From NCBI GenBank assembly GCA_024291935.2, contig CM044315.1:76800385-76864384 (forward strand): 64,000 bases of DNA, written 5' to 3'. Under the pieces are notes generated by a model. It did no database searches. It was given only the letters and a program-made list of their open reading frames with translations, and had not been told where the DNA came from. This DNA is from Okapia johnstoni. Taxonomy: Eukaryota > Chordata > Mammalia > Artiodactyla > Giraffidae. Shown here in pieces: positions 34,668-46,269 of the stretch (its first letter is position 1; each line of letters opens with the position of its first letter). The translations under genes and the position numbers were made by a program.

Positions 34668-35374
34668 AAAGAAAAATGTATTTATTCTACTGATAAAACT
34701 ATTTTTATGTGGCCAATGATAATAACTAGCCCCATCGCCAACCCAGGAGGTGAACCCAGGTTGCCAGGACGACTGTGACCTTGCAGGGACTGTGGCTTTG
34801 AACTGGCTTGCTCCTGGATCAGTGGAGTCCTCCAGCGTGCGGGTTAGGCTTCTCCCGCCATGGGGTCCTCAGAGGGAGAGGCAGGCAGACAGGCTTAGCT
34901 TTTGTGAAACTGGACTTGGGAGCCAGAGATGTGAACGCCGACGGTCCTTCCTTCCCCTGGATGCATCCTGGGGCTGGGAAGGCACTTTAGGAAAGAGAAT
35001 GCTGCTATTTTGAAAACCCTGAGTGTCTGTGAACTGGCCCCCCAGAACTCTTGGTAAGTGTTCCGACCAAAGCACTGGGGTGGGGGAAGGGCTGTTGGTG
35101 CTGAGGGAGGTGGCCCCCTCAGCCCCAAGTGACAGATGGTTAAACTGAGATGGTTAAGCTCACCAAAGAGAAGAAGGTGGTTGCCCAAGGTCACAAAGCA
35201 AGTGGGAGATCCGGGGTGTGAGTCTAGACCCCCTGTTCTGGCTGGTATCGTTAATCCATCTCGGCTTATAGGAGAGGCTGTTGAAGTCATAACCAAATGG
35301 AATGAGCTGAGCCAAAGGATAGGAGTGGGCACAGAAGGGCAGTTTTAGAGACAGGGCCTCTAGGAATTCAATGG

Positions 35375-35600
35375 TAATGATACTCATAATGAGAGCTGCC
35401 ATTAGTTCAAAGTCTGCAGTGTGGCAGGCATTTTGCACACTCACTTTATCACGGATCCGCACGCCAGTTCTGTGAGATGTGATTGTCCCCATTTCACAGA
35501 TGAGGAAACAGCCCCTGTACGAGATAAAGGGACTTGTTCAATGTCACCCAGCCAGCACCTGGCCCTAGATCAGTGTGATTCAAAAGCAACGCTTGTCTCT
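35375..35600 (-). repeat. MIR SINE, near full length
   Basis: The order 'gcagtgtggcaggcattttg', 'ccccatttcacagatgagga' and 'ttgttcaatgtcacccagcc' follows the MIR reverse complement. Confidence 0.7.
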
Positions 35601-37774
35601 TGGACCACAGTCTGTCAGGTTCTCTTTGCAGAGGAAAGTTCCAAGGGAGGCCAATCTCACCCAAATGGGCCAGCACATGCTTCTTACCATAGCCAAAGAG
35701 ACCGCTTGGCTACAGTCGTCATGTTGGTCCCTCCAGCCAAAGGGCTCTGGCAGCAGGCTCTGCCACGTGTCCCATGCCCCAACTTGTCTTATCCTAGAGC
35801 CAGTGAGAGGCTTTCCTGCCAAATCAGAGAGGCTGGAGGATAGTTGTGATGGCCTGAAGAGACAGAGCAGCCAAACGAGGGCAGGCAGGTCACCGAGACT
35901 CAGAGAAACTGACCAGCTCCTCTGTCCCCAAGGTGGTAGCCGAGAAGACAGAGGGCCCAGGTCGGCTGCGTCCCAGCCCCAAACCCTCACTGGGTTGGCA
36001 GCTCACTAGTTACAGAGTCTTGGAATGCAAGAGCAGAAAGGGCTCCTCGTTTGACAGAAAAGAAGAGTAAGAAGATAAGGCCCAGAAAGGCGAGGTGCTT
36101 TCCCAAGGCTGCACAACTGGGCAGGTCTCCTGACCGTCCAGCTAGCTCAGTGTTCCTCAGCGACACCACACCACGGGCTTCCCCAGCAGGCCTGGTAGTG
36201 TCTGATCAGCATCAGTGCCGTTGTGCCCAGCTTGGCAGCTGCCTCCCTTCTGAGACAGTAGGATTCTGGGCAACTCATTGGATGGTCAGAAGTCCCAGGG
36301 GCATCTTGGCAGGCAGCTGAATTCTTGTCAATTCTGACCCAGATGAATATGTTTGAACTTGAGGCCTGGCAGGAGCCCTGAGGGTCCAGCCAGCCCCCTG
36401 GGTACCACACTGTAAGCTGAACTTGACCCCGGCCAAGGCTGGAGTCCGTTTATCCTTGGCAGAAATGTGACTTCCTCTTTCTGAGCCGGAAGGGGCTTAG
36501 CTGACTTTTAAAGCAGGCTCAGAAGGCCTGTTGGACATCAAATAGATGGCATGGAGATGAGATAAGTGTAAAGGAATTAGAAACACAGAGGCCAGATTTC
36601 CCTCTGTTCAGGGCAGAGTGTGGCATGTGATGTATTGAGATGGAGCCCAAGGTTAATTAAAGATGAAGCATTTGGTAAACAGTCCAAGCACCTGACCGCA
36701 TGCCCAGATCTGTGCCAGGCATGGGGCCAAAGAGGTGTGATTAATGCAGTGTGTGATTATCAAACACACACAGTGCCAGGCTCTGTGCTGGGGCCAAATC
36801 TGGCCGCCTTTCTTGGCCTAGAGGAGTTCATCTTCAAGAGGCAACAAGCAGCCCAATCCCAGGTTCTTAGAAGGAACTTTATAGGGCATTCTGTCCAGGC
36901 CCCTGACCACAGGCAGGTTTCCCCCAGATCCCTCCTCTGAGCAGGTTGGGAGATCCCAAGCTCTCCCTCCACCAAGTATTCAAGTGTTTGAAGAAAGCCA
37001 CATGAGCAGCAGACAGATGGGCCGCCTGATCAGATAGACACGTGCTGATGGGACAGTCAGAGCCAGTGTGAGTTAGACATCTGCAGCCCACATCCACTGG
37101 TCCCTGAGGAACCACCTACTGGCCAGGGTTTGAAACTTACATCCCTCAAGTCCCTCCAAGCACTAGAGAACTTGCTGACTTATACCCTCAAAGACCAGAG
37201 GCATATGGACAGAAATCTGCACAGCTGGGGTGTTTGAATTCTCTCTTCCCAAGCCAGGGAACCATCATTCCATCCACAATCACTCATGTGCTTTGGAATA
37301 ATCTGCCCACCACTGCCGACATTTTTTTCTGGCATATGATATGTGCCTCTCCTCACAAAATGCCCCTGTTGCTCTGAGAGCATTGTTAAGATCCTAAATC
37401 CTTGGCTTAGGACTATTACCTTTGACCTTGAAGCAGGCAGAGGAGATCAAGGACTGAGAGCCAGCATGTGCCTGGTGGCCCTGGGTGCTGTCCCCCAGAA
37501 CAGCTGACTGAATGTCCAAGGGGCTTTCTAGGTCAGGTCAGCCTGGCCCTGTCTCCTGATCTCCCTCCAGGCTGTTCTGAGCACCAGCAATCCTGTGAAG
37601 GCAGGGACCATGAAGGTGTACAAGTCAAGCTGCAGGAAGCTGCAAAGGGCCACCAAGGGTCCCACCAGCTCTGAGAGTCCAAGATCTGGAGTCTGTGAAG
37701 CACAGCCAGACTGAAGCATATTTGTCCATCCCAGGACAGACAGGCTGTTTAACACATGCTGTTTCCAAGGCCTG

Positions 37775-37985
37775 GAAATGCCTTTCTTTTACTCCTAACT
37801 GCTCATCCTTTGAGGATCAACTCAGATAGCACGTCCTCCAGGAAGCCGTCTGCACTGATGTGTCTCTGCTCTCCTATCATACTGTGAGCTCCTCAATGGC
37901 AAGGGTCTTGTGAATTCATCTCTGTATCATCACTGGACACAAAAATGGCACTCAATAGATGTGTAGAGAAGGACGGAGTAAGAAA
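37775..37985 (+). repeat. L2 LINE 3' end
   Basis: The order 'caactcagatagcacgtcct', 'ccaggaagccgtctgcactg', 'gagctcctcaatggcaaggg' and 'caatagatgtgtagagaagg' is the L2 terminus, followed by a purine-rich stretch. Confidence 0.75.
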
Positions 37986-38579
37986 GGAGTGAAGGAAAGA
38001 AAGGAGAGAGGCAGACCTTAGTTCTGCTGGTGGAAGGGTCTCCGCAAAGCCAAAGCTGTCGTAAGATGGCAGGTGTCCCTAGAAGTGGTGAGTTTCCCGT
38101 CAGGAGCGGTGTGTGAGCAGGGGCAGTAGGCCCACTGGCTGGAGATGTGGTAGGAGAGCTGAAGTCTTGGCAAGGCAGTGGGGTAGGGTCCCTCCTGGCT
38201 CTTTAATACTCAGGTTCTTTGAACATTGTTATTTTTCCAAAACTTCATCTAAGCAGCCAAAAAAATCACCCGGGCTGGCTCTCTAAACCAGTAAGTTTCA
38301 GAAATCAGTCCAGCCTCACTCCCGCCACCCTCCACCCCCATTCTTCAACAGCCCAGCCGGGCCTGACGCGAATTGGCACGCTTGCCTGCTGCCCTGGGGC
38401 CGGGGGACTTCTGGGCGGTGGGGCAAGGCTGAACCGGAACCCAGGCTCCTGCTCCCAGCCCAGAACTCCCTCCCTCCCTGCCCCCCCGACACTGGGGGAG
38501 AGAAAAGGGGGGGCCTGAGAACCAACTGAGCCCTGCCTGGCCCTTTCCCAGGAGCGTCAGCACACCCTAAGCTCTCCCT

Positions 38580-38795
38580 CGTGTGTGCACGCTCAGTCGT
38601 GTCCGACTTTGCAACCCTTTGGACTGTGGCCCGCCAGCTTCCTCTGTCCGTGAGATTTTCCAGGCAGGAATACTGGAGTGGGTTGCCATTTCCTCCTCCA
38701 GGGGATCTTCCTGACCCAGAGATCAAACCCATGTCCCCTGCATCTCCTGCATTCCTGGCAGACTCTTTACCGATGAGCCACCGGGGAAGCCTCTC
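38580..38795 (-). repeat. Bov-tA SINE inside the probable 3' UTR
   Basis: Reverse-complement Bov-tA body and inverted tRNA part ('gagccaccggggaagcc'). It is flanked by AGCTCTCCCT (38570-38579) and AGCTCTCTCT (38796-38805), a 10-bp target-site duplication with one mismatch. If the long 3' UTR is used, this SINE is transcribed antisense to its own orientation. Confidence 0.93.
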
Positions 38796-39506
38796 AGCTC
38801 TCTCTGCTCTTTCCCCAAATGTAGGCTTTTCCTTGCCAGAGATAGCCTAGATACTCCTTCACTTTGCTGAGTGACCTTGGGCAAGTCCCTGCCCCTCTCT
38901 GAGCCCCCATCTCCTTATATGTCCAATGGAGACTTTGTTTCCTGCTTGGGGAATGCCATGTGCAATCTTGGGGCTCCACAAAGGTGAGGCATCCCCCCTC
39001 CCCAGCCCAGCGCTTGGCTTTCCTCCCAGCACCTTAGGGTTGCCATGGGATCAGGAGCATGTGGCAGGCAAGGAAGGTGGCAGAGTAGCACGCCTTGAAG
39101 GGCCCCTCCAGCCCAAGTCCCACTGCAGGAAAGTGGACTTTTGAATAAGACTCTCAGTCTAAGAAGTTTCTGGTGGGCTGTCAGCCATCTTGGGCCCCCA
39201 GTGGCTGGGGCGGCAGGGGCTGACTCTTGGTCAAGGGATGTTCTAGCCCAAGCAAGGGAAGCCAGAGCCCCTGTGCCATTCCTGGGCCTCAAAGAGATTG
39301 CAGGACATCCCGGCCCGACTCTCACTGTGTGACACAGCTTCAGATCTTAATGTATAGGAAAGGTATTCCTGATGTTGTGCTTTTAACCACCTCTTCCTCT
39401 CACCTCTGTGAATTATCCTGAAGAGTTCTTTAAGAATATAATAGAAGACAAAGAAAGATGCTATTAATGTTATTTTGCCAAAAATATTTTTGTAGCATAA
39501 TATATT

Positions 39507-39512
39507 AATAAA
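39507..39512 (+). promoter_or_regulatory. TRABD2B: Distal polyadenylation signal AATAAA
   Basis: A canonical AATAAA in an AT-rich context, followed 19-33 nt later by a GU-rich element ('gtgacggtgtctctg', 39531-39545), the usual layout of a cleavage site. Cleavage would fall near 39525-39535. No other gene on this strand ends here, so TRABD2B is the likely owner. This cannot be proved from sequence. Confidence 0.5.
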
Positions 39513-39535
39513 AGATATGATGACTTCAACGTGAC

Positions 39536-40104
39536 GGTGTCTCTGCATGCCAATGGCTCCCCCTCCTCCTGCAGGGGACCGTGTGGGGAGTCACCTTTGC
39601 TCAGAGGGCCAGGACCTGAGGCAGTGGTGCAGAGGACCTGGCATGGGCCAATTTTCCATGTAAAAATGCAGGCAGGTTCTGGGAGGGTGTTTGGGCAGGG
39701 GTCCAGTGGCTTGAGAGACTTTACACCAAGTGGGGTCCGCAGAGCCCTCTCCAGCCTTGTTCATCTGAACAATCAACCTGGAACCTGGCTTCACCCTTGG
39801 GGCCCCTTCTCTCACTTCTCACTCATCAGCATCTACTGATTTAACTTTGTTAACACTCTCACCTCTCTCCCTCCCTCTGTGCCACCCTAGTCCAGGTGTC
39901 CTCACTCTCCCCTGCCAACTAGGGCTGTGTGCTCTCTGGCCCACTCTCCACCCCCCACAACCCCGGCAGCCAAAGTGAGCTCTATAAACCACAACAATAA
40001 CCACAAACCTCCCCAGCTTTTTCAAATTCATCCACGTCTTTACTGTTCCCAGTACCCAAGTCAAGGTCACACAGAGCACTCTGATAACCTCAACCTGCCC
40101 ATGT
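39536..40104. other. Intergenic sequence
   Basis: Unique sequence after the distal polyadenylation site; no genes or named repeats seen. Confidence 0.5.
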
Positions 40105-40465
40105 CCCCAGCATGAAATTCACATCTTACCCATTCCTCTCCTGGTTGCTAGCACTGCAGGGTTGTCGGTCATCTCTGTGTTTTTTCAACTCACCCTACTC
40201 GTTTCCATCTTCTGCCTTTGCACACGCTTTCCCCCGCTGCTCCTTGTCTTTCTGCATCTCTACCCCTCATTCATTGCTCTTGTACATCCTGCACAACCCA
40301 GCTCAAGCGGTATCTGCTCCACGAAGCTTCCCTTAATCCTCAAGCCACGTCCGCCCTTCTGTCCCTCCGTCCCCACAACGCCCCATTTGCCGTGCACCTG
40401 GGTTGGGCAGAAATGACCTGCGTGTGGCTGCCCTTCCCCTTGACTTCCTGAGGCCAGCACCGTGG
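40105..40465 (+). repeat. L2 LINE 3' region
   Basis: The order 'cttctgcctttgcacacgct', 'cctgcacaacccagctcaag' and 'tctgctccacgaagcttccc' is the L2 3' ORF/UTR pattern. Confidence 0.75.
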
Positions 40466-40864
40466 GTGGTTGTCTCTGTATTGTCAAGGCACAGGATTTG
40501 ACCTCTAGTGAGTGCTCATGGAAGAAAGATACAGTCAGTGAAGAAGGGGAGGAAGAAGAATGAGAAGGAAGACTTCAGGTAAATGATAGAGCTTTTGTAT
40601 CAGATATCACAGTGTTAGCTGGCTAGGATCTGTACAAGGTGACCATGCTGTAAGGGTCCACCAGGGAAGAGGCATGGCCCCTGGGACTCGGCGGCAGAAG
40701 GGGGCAGGTCACCAAAAGGTTTGGAGTGGGCAAAGTTTCTAGTTTTGAAATCCCAGAGCCTTCAGCAGAGCCAATTCATTGACCATGGTTAATGAGTCCT
40801 TGCTGGCTCCTATGAAGAATGATGCAGACTGCACCTGGGCGGCCTGCCCCCGAGACAAAGGTGA

Positions 40865-41115
40865 CAATGCAACTGCAAGCAGATGCTTATTGAGCATCTG
40901 TTATGCATCAGACAATGTTCCAAGCAATTATGTCTTAAATTATTTTATTCTCACAACTCTTCTTCCTTATCTCTATTTTATAGATGAAATAACTGAGAGA
41001 GAGAAATTAAGTAACTTGCTCACAATCACACAGCTTATAAATGCTGGAGCCAGGATTGGAACCCAAGTAGTTAAGCTCCGGGACTATTTTCTTAACCATT
41101 ACTCAAGCTCTGCTG
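40865..41115 (-). repeat. MIR SINE, full length
   Basis: The reverse-complement MIR runs from 'gatgcttattgagcatctgt' through 'ttttatagatgaaataactg' and 'agtaacttgctcacaatcac' to 'aaccattactcaagctctgc'. It accounts for most of a 168-codon plus-strand open frame in this place, which is therefore not a gene. Confidence 0.85.
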
Positions 41116-43885
41116 TGCTGGCTACAGCCTGTGAGGTGAGCAAGGAGGCCTCTGCCTCCCTCATTTCACAGGGCAGTGGTGAGGTTAGGTCCCATCCGAG
41201 GCCCAATGCAATGAGCCTATTCTGTGTCCTGGAGCCAGCCCAGACCTCTCTCCCACCCACTGACTCTGGAGAGAGCTCCGGTTAGGAAGCCTCCTGCTCC
41301 CCACCCACCCCCTGCCCCACCATGATGGTCTTTAGAGTTGGCATCAATAGTGTAAAGATCGCAGCTGTAGCCTGTGACCCTGTGTTCTCTGCCCCTCAAG
41401 CTCTGGTTGTACTCAGGAAAGGAAGCCATCATCTATCTACCTAGACACTCAGTGGGAAAGTGAGCCCTTGTCCTTCCTTGGAGGATGTAGTCCTCAGTTC
41501 AAGAAGCTATGGCCCAGGAATGGGGTCTCAGACACTATGGAGTGAGTGACCAAGGGGACCAGGGACTGGTCAGAGCCCCTGACACCTTGCTCTCCATATG
41601 GCAGCAGGTGGCAAGAGGGGAGACCCAGTGTTTATACCTGGTACACTCACGTGTCTGCCCCTCCTTTCCTGGGAGGCTTGCCCACCTCTCCTGCCCTGAG
41701 CTCTGGGCAGGCTCCTGCTGACGAGCTCTTCCTGGGAGAAACCAGATGCTCCTTCTGATAATAGATCATTAGATTCGGGAGAACACCATCTCCGCCCCAC
41801 CTCTCTGTAGAGTGGCCCCAGATGAGAGGCTTTCTCCGTACAGCTACAAAGATCAGAGCTGGGTCCAGGGAGGAAACTACAGGGAGGTGGGGAAGGGCTT
41901 CCCAGAACCAGGACACAATGCTGGGGAGGTAGAGGGTTCTCTGACTCTGGGAAGTATGTGCGAGGGGCTGGGAAGTCTCCATGGAGAAGTGATCCCCACC
42001 CCAGGATACAGGCTGGCTAGTTGGCCATCTCTAGCTCCCTCTGACTCTGACTCTTCTTTTTGATCTCTTCCCCTCTGGGCCCTTGCTCCCTCTCCATCTT
42101 TCCATGTCCCCCAAGGCCCCTCCTTCCTGGCCCTGAGCATCTAGGGCCCTGTAGCCAACCCTGCAGTGGCACAGTGTCCACCGCACAGGGACCCTGTACT
42201 GGGGACCGCAGGCGCTGCGCTGCAGGCTCTGCTGCTGCCAGCACTATGGCTGCAGGCAAGCTCCGCCCCTCTCTGGACCTGTCTCCTTATTTACATGAAA
42301 GGAGGTGGAGCCGATTGTAGTCACTAAAATTCCTTTGAGAAAGAGCAACCTCCATTCTCATGTGGAGATATTCCTCTGTGGGTGCCTGAGGGAGGAAGGA
42401 GGTGAGAGAAAAATGATCTTTATGACCAGGGGAGCAATTCTGTCATGTTGCTTCTGAAATGGATGGCAAGAGAAGGAGGAAAGAGGAATGATGAGCTGGG
42501 AAGATAGAGAAACTGAGGAAGTAGGCACAGCACCTCCTAGGCAGAGAGAAAACCTGCAGATAACAGTCATTTCCTGGCTACAGCGAGAACTCTAACTCCA
42601 TCTGCTCTGCCAACCCCAAGTACAGCCTCCATTGCTTGTGACAATTTGGGATGAGGGGACCACGGAAGGGGCTTTTCGCTGCCAGTTGACATGGAGTGAA
42701 GCAGAGATGGTGAGGTCAAACAACAGGGAGCTGGAAGCCAGGAGGGCCACCTACCTGAGTATGAGTCCCAGGGAATCCACTGACTCTGGGTGGGTCTGAA
42801 CGTCAGCCATGGAGCTGATGTCCAGGACGATCTTAATCAGGGATGTTGGAGCCAGAATGCTCTGGCTGTGTCTGGGCTATGAGTGGACACAAATCAGAAG
42901 CTTAGACCTGCCCACCTTGGCTTCCCATGAGTTGAGGGTTTGGGGAGCTCCAGGGCTCACTGAACTGTCCAGTAATCAGCCTCCCCTCTCCCTACCTCAT
43001 CATTACACACACACACACCCCACTGGACTGCTGCAGCAGAGGTAGCAAGCACCCTGGCCTGGCCGATTCCTGGCAGGGTGGGGCTGGGAGGTGTGAGAGG
43101 AATTGGGGGCCTCCATCTGCAACTTGCTGCAGCCGGGAACCCAGGCAAGCCAGGCCAGCCACTGTTAAACAGCACCGTAAAAAGAAATTATTTTTCAGAA
43201 AATATTCATAAAACCCTCTTTTATGTCAGTTCTGGGCTTGCAAAAGAGTTCCATTCCTTCCTCCCTGATCAGTCACAAAAAAAGAATGATAAAATTTCCA
43301 GCCTGGAGACACAAGTCCCCAGGCAAGGATTGGAGAGTCACAGGCTTCCCAGATGATCCCTCCCTAGTTCTCACCTGCCTCCTGTTCCCCGAGACTCAGG
43401 AAGCGTGGAAAGAGGACGGAGCAGGATGGTAATAGGGAGAGAGTAGAGGAACGCAGGAGGAGACAGGCAGACATGAGAGAAAACTGTACAGAAGATGGAA
43501 CGAGGATCCAGGAGTGAGGAATCAGCAGAAAGAGAGACAGAGACAGAAGAGGGAGAAACAGACAGACCAGGCTGGAGAGCGATGAAGAGGAGAAGGAAAA
43601 AGTAGTCAGAAGAGGCTTGGGTGGAGAGTAAGAAAAACGTCAGTGAGATAGGATCCGGGGGGAGGGACCAGACCACCTGGAGTCGGAACACAGCAAGGTC
43701 TTGGTGAAAGCAAGGCAGCCACAGCATGGGCTGCCAGCACAGACTGCTGCCTAGGATGAGGGGCCAATACACACGGGCCTCTAGGAAAATTCCTGGGAGC
43801 AAGCAGCCCCCTCCCCACAGGGAAACTTGAAAAACACAAATTCCCTGCTTGATTTCCCCAGTTCAATAGAGCAGTCCCTTCACCC
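41116..43885. other. Intergenic sequence with a purine-rich tract
   Basis: No genes are supported. A short (CA)n run lies at 43004-43018. From about 43,385 to 43,650 the plus strand is strongly purine-rich (AGAGAGAC, GAAGAGGAGAAGG blocks). Confidence 0.5.
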
Positions 43886-44588
43886 TTCAGTTCAGTTCAG
43901 TTCAGTCGCTCAGTCGTGTCCGACTCTTTGCGACCCGATGAATCACAGCACGCCAGGCCTCCCTGCCCATCACCAACTCCCCGAGTTTACCCAAACTCAT
44001 GTCCATCGAGTCGGTGATGCCATCCAGCCATCCCATCCTCTGTCACCCCCTTCTCCTCCCGCCCCCAATCCTTCCCAGCATCAGGGTCTTTTCCAATGAG
44101 TCAACCCTTCGCATGAGGTGGCCAAAGTATTGGAGTTTCAGCTTCAACATCAGTCCTTCCAATGAACACCCAGGACTGACCTCCTTTAGGATGGACTGGT
44201 TGGATCTCCTTGCAGTCCAAGGGACTCTCAAGAGTCTTCTCCAACACCACAGTTCAAAAGCATCAATTCTTTGGCGCTCGGCTTTCTTCGCTGTCCAACT
44301 CTCACATCCATACATGACCACTGGAAAAACCATAGCCTTGACTAGACAGACCTTTGTTGGCAAAGTAATGTCTCTGCTTTTAAATATGCTATCTAGGTTG
44401 GTCATAACCTTCCTTCCAAGGAGCAAGCGTCTTTTAATTTCATGGCTGCAGTCACCATCAGCAGTGATTTTGGAGCCCCCAAAAATAAAATCTGACACTG
44501 TTTCCACTGTTTCTCCATCTATTTTCCATGAAGTGATGGGACCAGATGTCATGATGTTAGTTTTCTGAACGTTGAGCTTTAAGCCAAC
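43886..44588 (-). mobile_element. BovB (RTE) LINE 3' part with open ORF2 C-terminal frame
   Basis: The minus-strand BovB segment begins at its 3' end with TTCAGT repeats (43886 on the plus strand) and extends about 700 bp into ORF2. A minus-strand frame (44552-44043) stays open for 169 codons and carries the BovB ORF2 C-terminal landmarks GPITSW, GETVETVSDFIF, SKITADGDCSHEIKR, ELWCWRRLLRVPW and [10 protein letters not shown]. The reverse-transcriptase catalytic core (YADD) is missing, so the copy is 5'-truncated and immobile. The open frame suggests a relatively young insertion. Confidence 0.93.
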
Positions 44589-45095
44589 AAAGATTCTTCA
44601 GGCTCAGCACCAGGCACAGGCTGGTCTTCAGGGGTCCTGGGCCCTGGACCTGACCTTGCCCCCACTCCCAAGGAGTCCCTCTCTCAGCCTCATTTCCCTC
44701 ATCTCTATAATGGGCATAATAAACATAGTTCTGGCACAGGTTGCAATAAGGTTGCAATGAGATAGTGGATGAAACCAAGCCCCATACATGGCAAGTTGTT
44801 ATTGCTGCCCTTGCAGGCTGCAGAAACCAGCAGCTAGGTGCAGGGTCGGGAAGCGGCTGCTGCCGCTGGAAGCCTGCAAGTGTTTCAGCCCTGGAGGGTG
44901 AGGTCCAGGCACAGCCAAAGACAGTGGCCTGAGTGGTGAGCAGGCGCAGACCTGGACCACTTCACTGTGCACATTTAGAAGCTGGTGTTTTATCAGGTAG
45001 GTAATTGGAGCCAACAGGTCAGTTGTGTGGCCCAGAGCACGTCACCCATTTTCTGTTCCTCTGGCATTATGGTATTTGATTTTGCAAGTCACCCT

Positions 45096-45710
45096 GGCTC
45101 CAAAATCACTGCAGATGGTGAGTGCAGGCATGAAATTAAAAGGCTCCTTAGAAGAAAAGCTATAACAAACCTAGACAGCATATTATAAAGCTGTTGCTGC
45201 TGCTGCTGCTAAGTCACTTCAGTCGTGTCCAACTCTGTGCGACCCCATAAAACAGAGACATTATTTTGCCAACAAGGTCTGTCTAGTCAAAGCTATGGTT
45301 TTTCCAGTAGTCATGTATGGATGTGAGAGTTGGACCATAAAGAAGGCTGCATGCTGAAGAATTGATGCTTTTGAACTGTGGTGTTGGAGAAGACTCTTGA
45401 GAGTCCCTTGGACTGCAAGGAGATCAAACCAGTCAATCTTAAGGGAAGTCAACCCTGAATACTCTTTGGAAGGACTGATGCTAAAGCTGAAACTCCAGTA
45501 CTTTGGCCACCTGATGTGAAGAATTGACTCACTGGAAAAGACCATGATGCTGGGAAAGATTGAAGGATGGAGGAGAAGGGGATGACAGAGGATGAGATGG
45601 TTGGATGGCATCACTGACTCAACGGACATGAGTCTGAGCAAACTCCAGGAGATAGTGAAGGACGGGGAGGCCTGGGGTGCTATAGTCTATGGGGTCACAA
45701 AGAGTTGGAC
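45096..45710 (+). mobile_element. BovB LINE 3' part interrupted by a SINE fragment
   Basis: A sense BovB segment from 'ggctccaaaatcactgcaga' to 'ggggtcacaaagagttggac'. It covers the ORF2 C terminus in degraded form and continues on both sides of a 57-bp foreign piece (45190-45246) made of the 3' end of an antisense Bov-A SINE. The split halves join cleanly when the insert is removed. Confidence 0.88.
45190..45246 (-). repeat. Short Bov-A SINE fragment nested in BovB
   Basis: It starts with a GCTGCTGCTGCT run and 'aagtcacttcagtcgtgtcc', the reverse complement of a Bov-A2 3' end, and stops after 'gcgacccc'. ATAAA occurs on both sides (45185-45189 and 45247-45251), a possible short target duplication. 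Confidence 0.8.
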
Positions 45711-46269
45711 ACCAGGCAAGCTGGAAGCTTGGCTTGGGCCAGTGCCTGTCGTGGTGTGAGCACCTGCAAACTTCAAGGCCCTGGATCTCTGTGGGCAGCA
45801 GAAGCCATAGGGCTCTGAGAACAAAGCTCAATGTTCTGATGGCCTGGGCCCTATCTCTTCTCCCTCTGAGTCTCTGTTCTCATCAGCAAACTAGAAGAGT
45901 TCCCATGCGGACTCAGGGTCAAGCGGATGTGCCTGTTCTTATAGAACCTAAGTGCTCCGAGTGCTTTGTGGTGGTGGTGAAAGAAGGTAGTGAAGATGAA
46001 AAGGAAGGAGGGCATTTACTGAGCCCCGCCTCCCCCCAGGCCATGACAGCTCACAGGGACACAATGACACTTGAAGTCTCATGGTCCCAGGGACTCTCCT
46101 CCGTGAGGTGGAACAGGGTGGGAGGGCATGGGCCGCTCTATATTGGAAGAACCCTGTCAATGACTGACTGTGAAGCTCTCTTTCGCCAGTCTCTGTTGGC
46201 GGCCAGACCCAAAGGTGCAACCGGAAGCCACCCAATCTCAGCCAACCTACTCTGTTGCGGAGAAAGGCT

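Larger units (their letters stand above)
1..39535 (+). other. TRABD2B: Extent of the TRABD2B transcription unit in the window (3' half of the gene)
   Basis: Five coding exons and a probable 3' UTR run left to right. The gene enters from the left edge inside an intron, and its 5' exons are not in the window. The exon lengths 147, 175, 91, 270 and 220 nt sum to 903, exactly 301 codons including the stop. All junctions keep frame and the spliced product has no internal stop, so the locus looks intact. The right boundary is set by the distal AATAAA at 39507; if only the proximal signal is used, the gene ends near 34690. Introns are 5.9, 13.6, 3.6 and 9.0 kb. Known biology: TIKI proteins antagonise Wnt signalling during head and axis formation by removing residues from the Wnt N terminus. 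Confidence 0.8.
34425..39535 (+). other. TRABD2B: Probable TRABD2B 3' UTR (long form) with an embedded SINE
   Basis: Non-coding sequence directly after the stop. Candidate polyadenylation signals are ATTAAA at 34662 and AATAAA at 39507. In between are a MIR (35375-35600), an L2 end (37780-37985) and an antisense Bov-tA (38580-38795). The AT-rich composition of 39,330-39,520 looks like a mammalian 3' UTR end. Whether the whole stretch is transcribed is inferred. Confidence 0.5.

Noticed and set aside
40779..41285. 168-codon plus-strand open frame
   Set aside because: Its central two-thirds is a reverse-complement MIR SINE; there is no domain, no splice context and no transcript evidence.
44597..44780. 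Possible further coding exon after the BovB element at 44.6 kb
   Set aside because: MIR-like wording ('cctcatttccctcatctcta', 'ataatgggcataataaacat') explains the sequence; no coding similarity.
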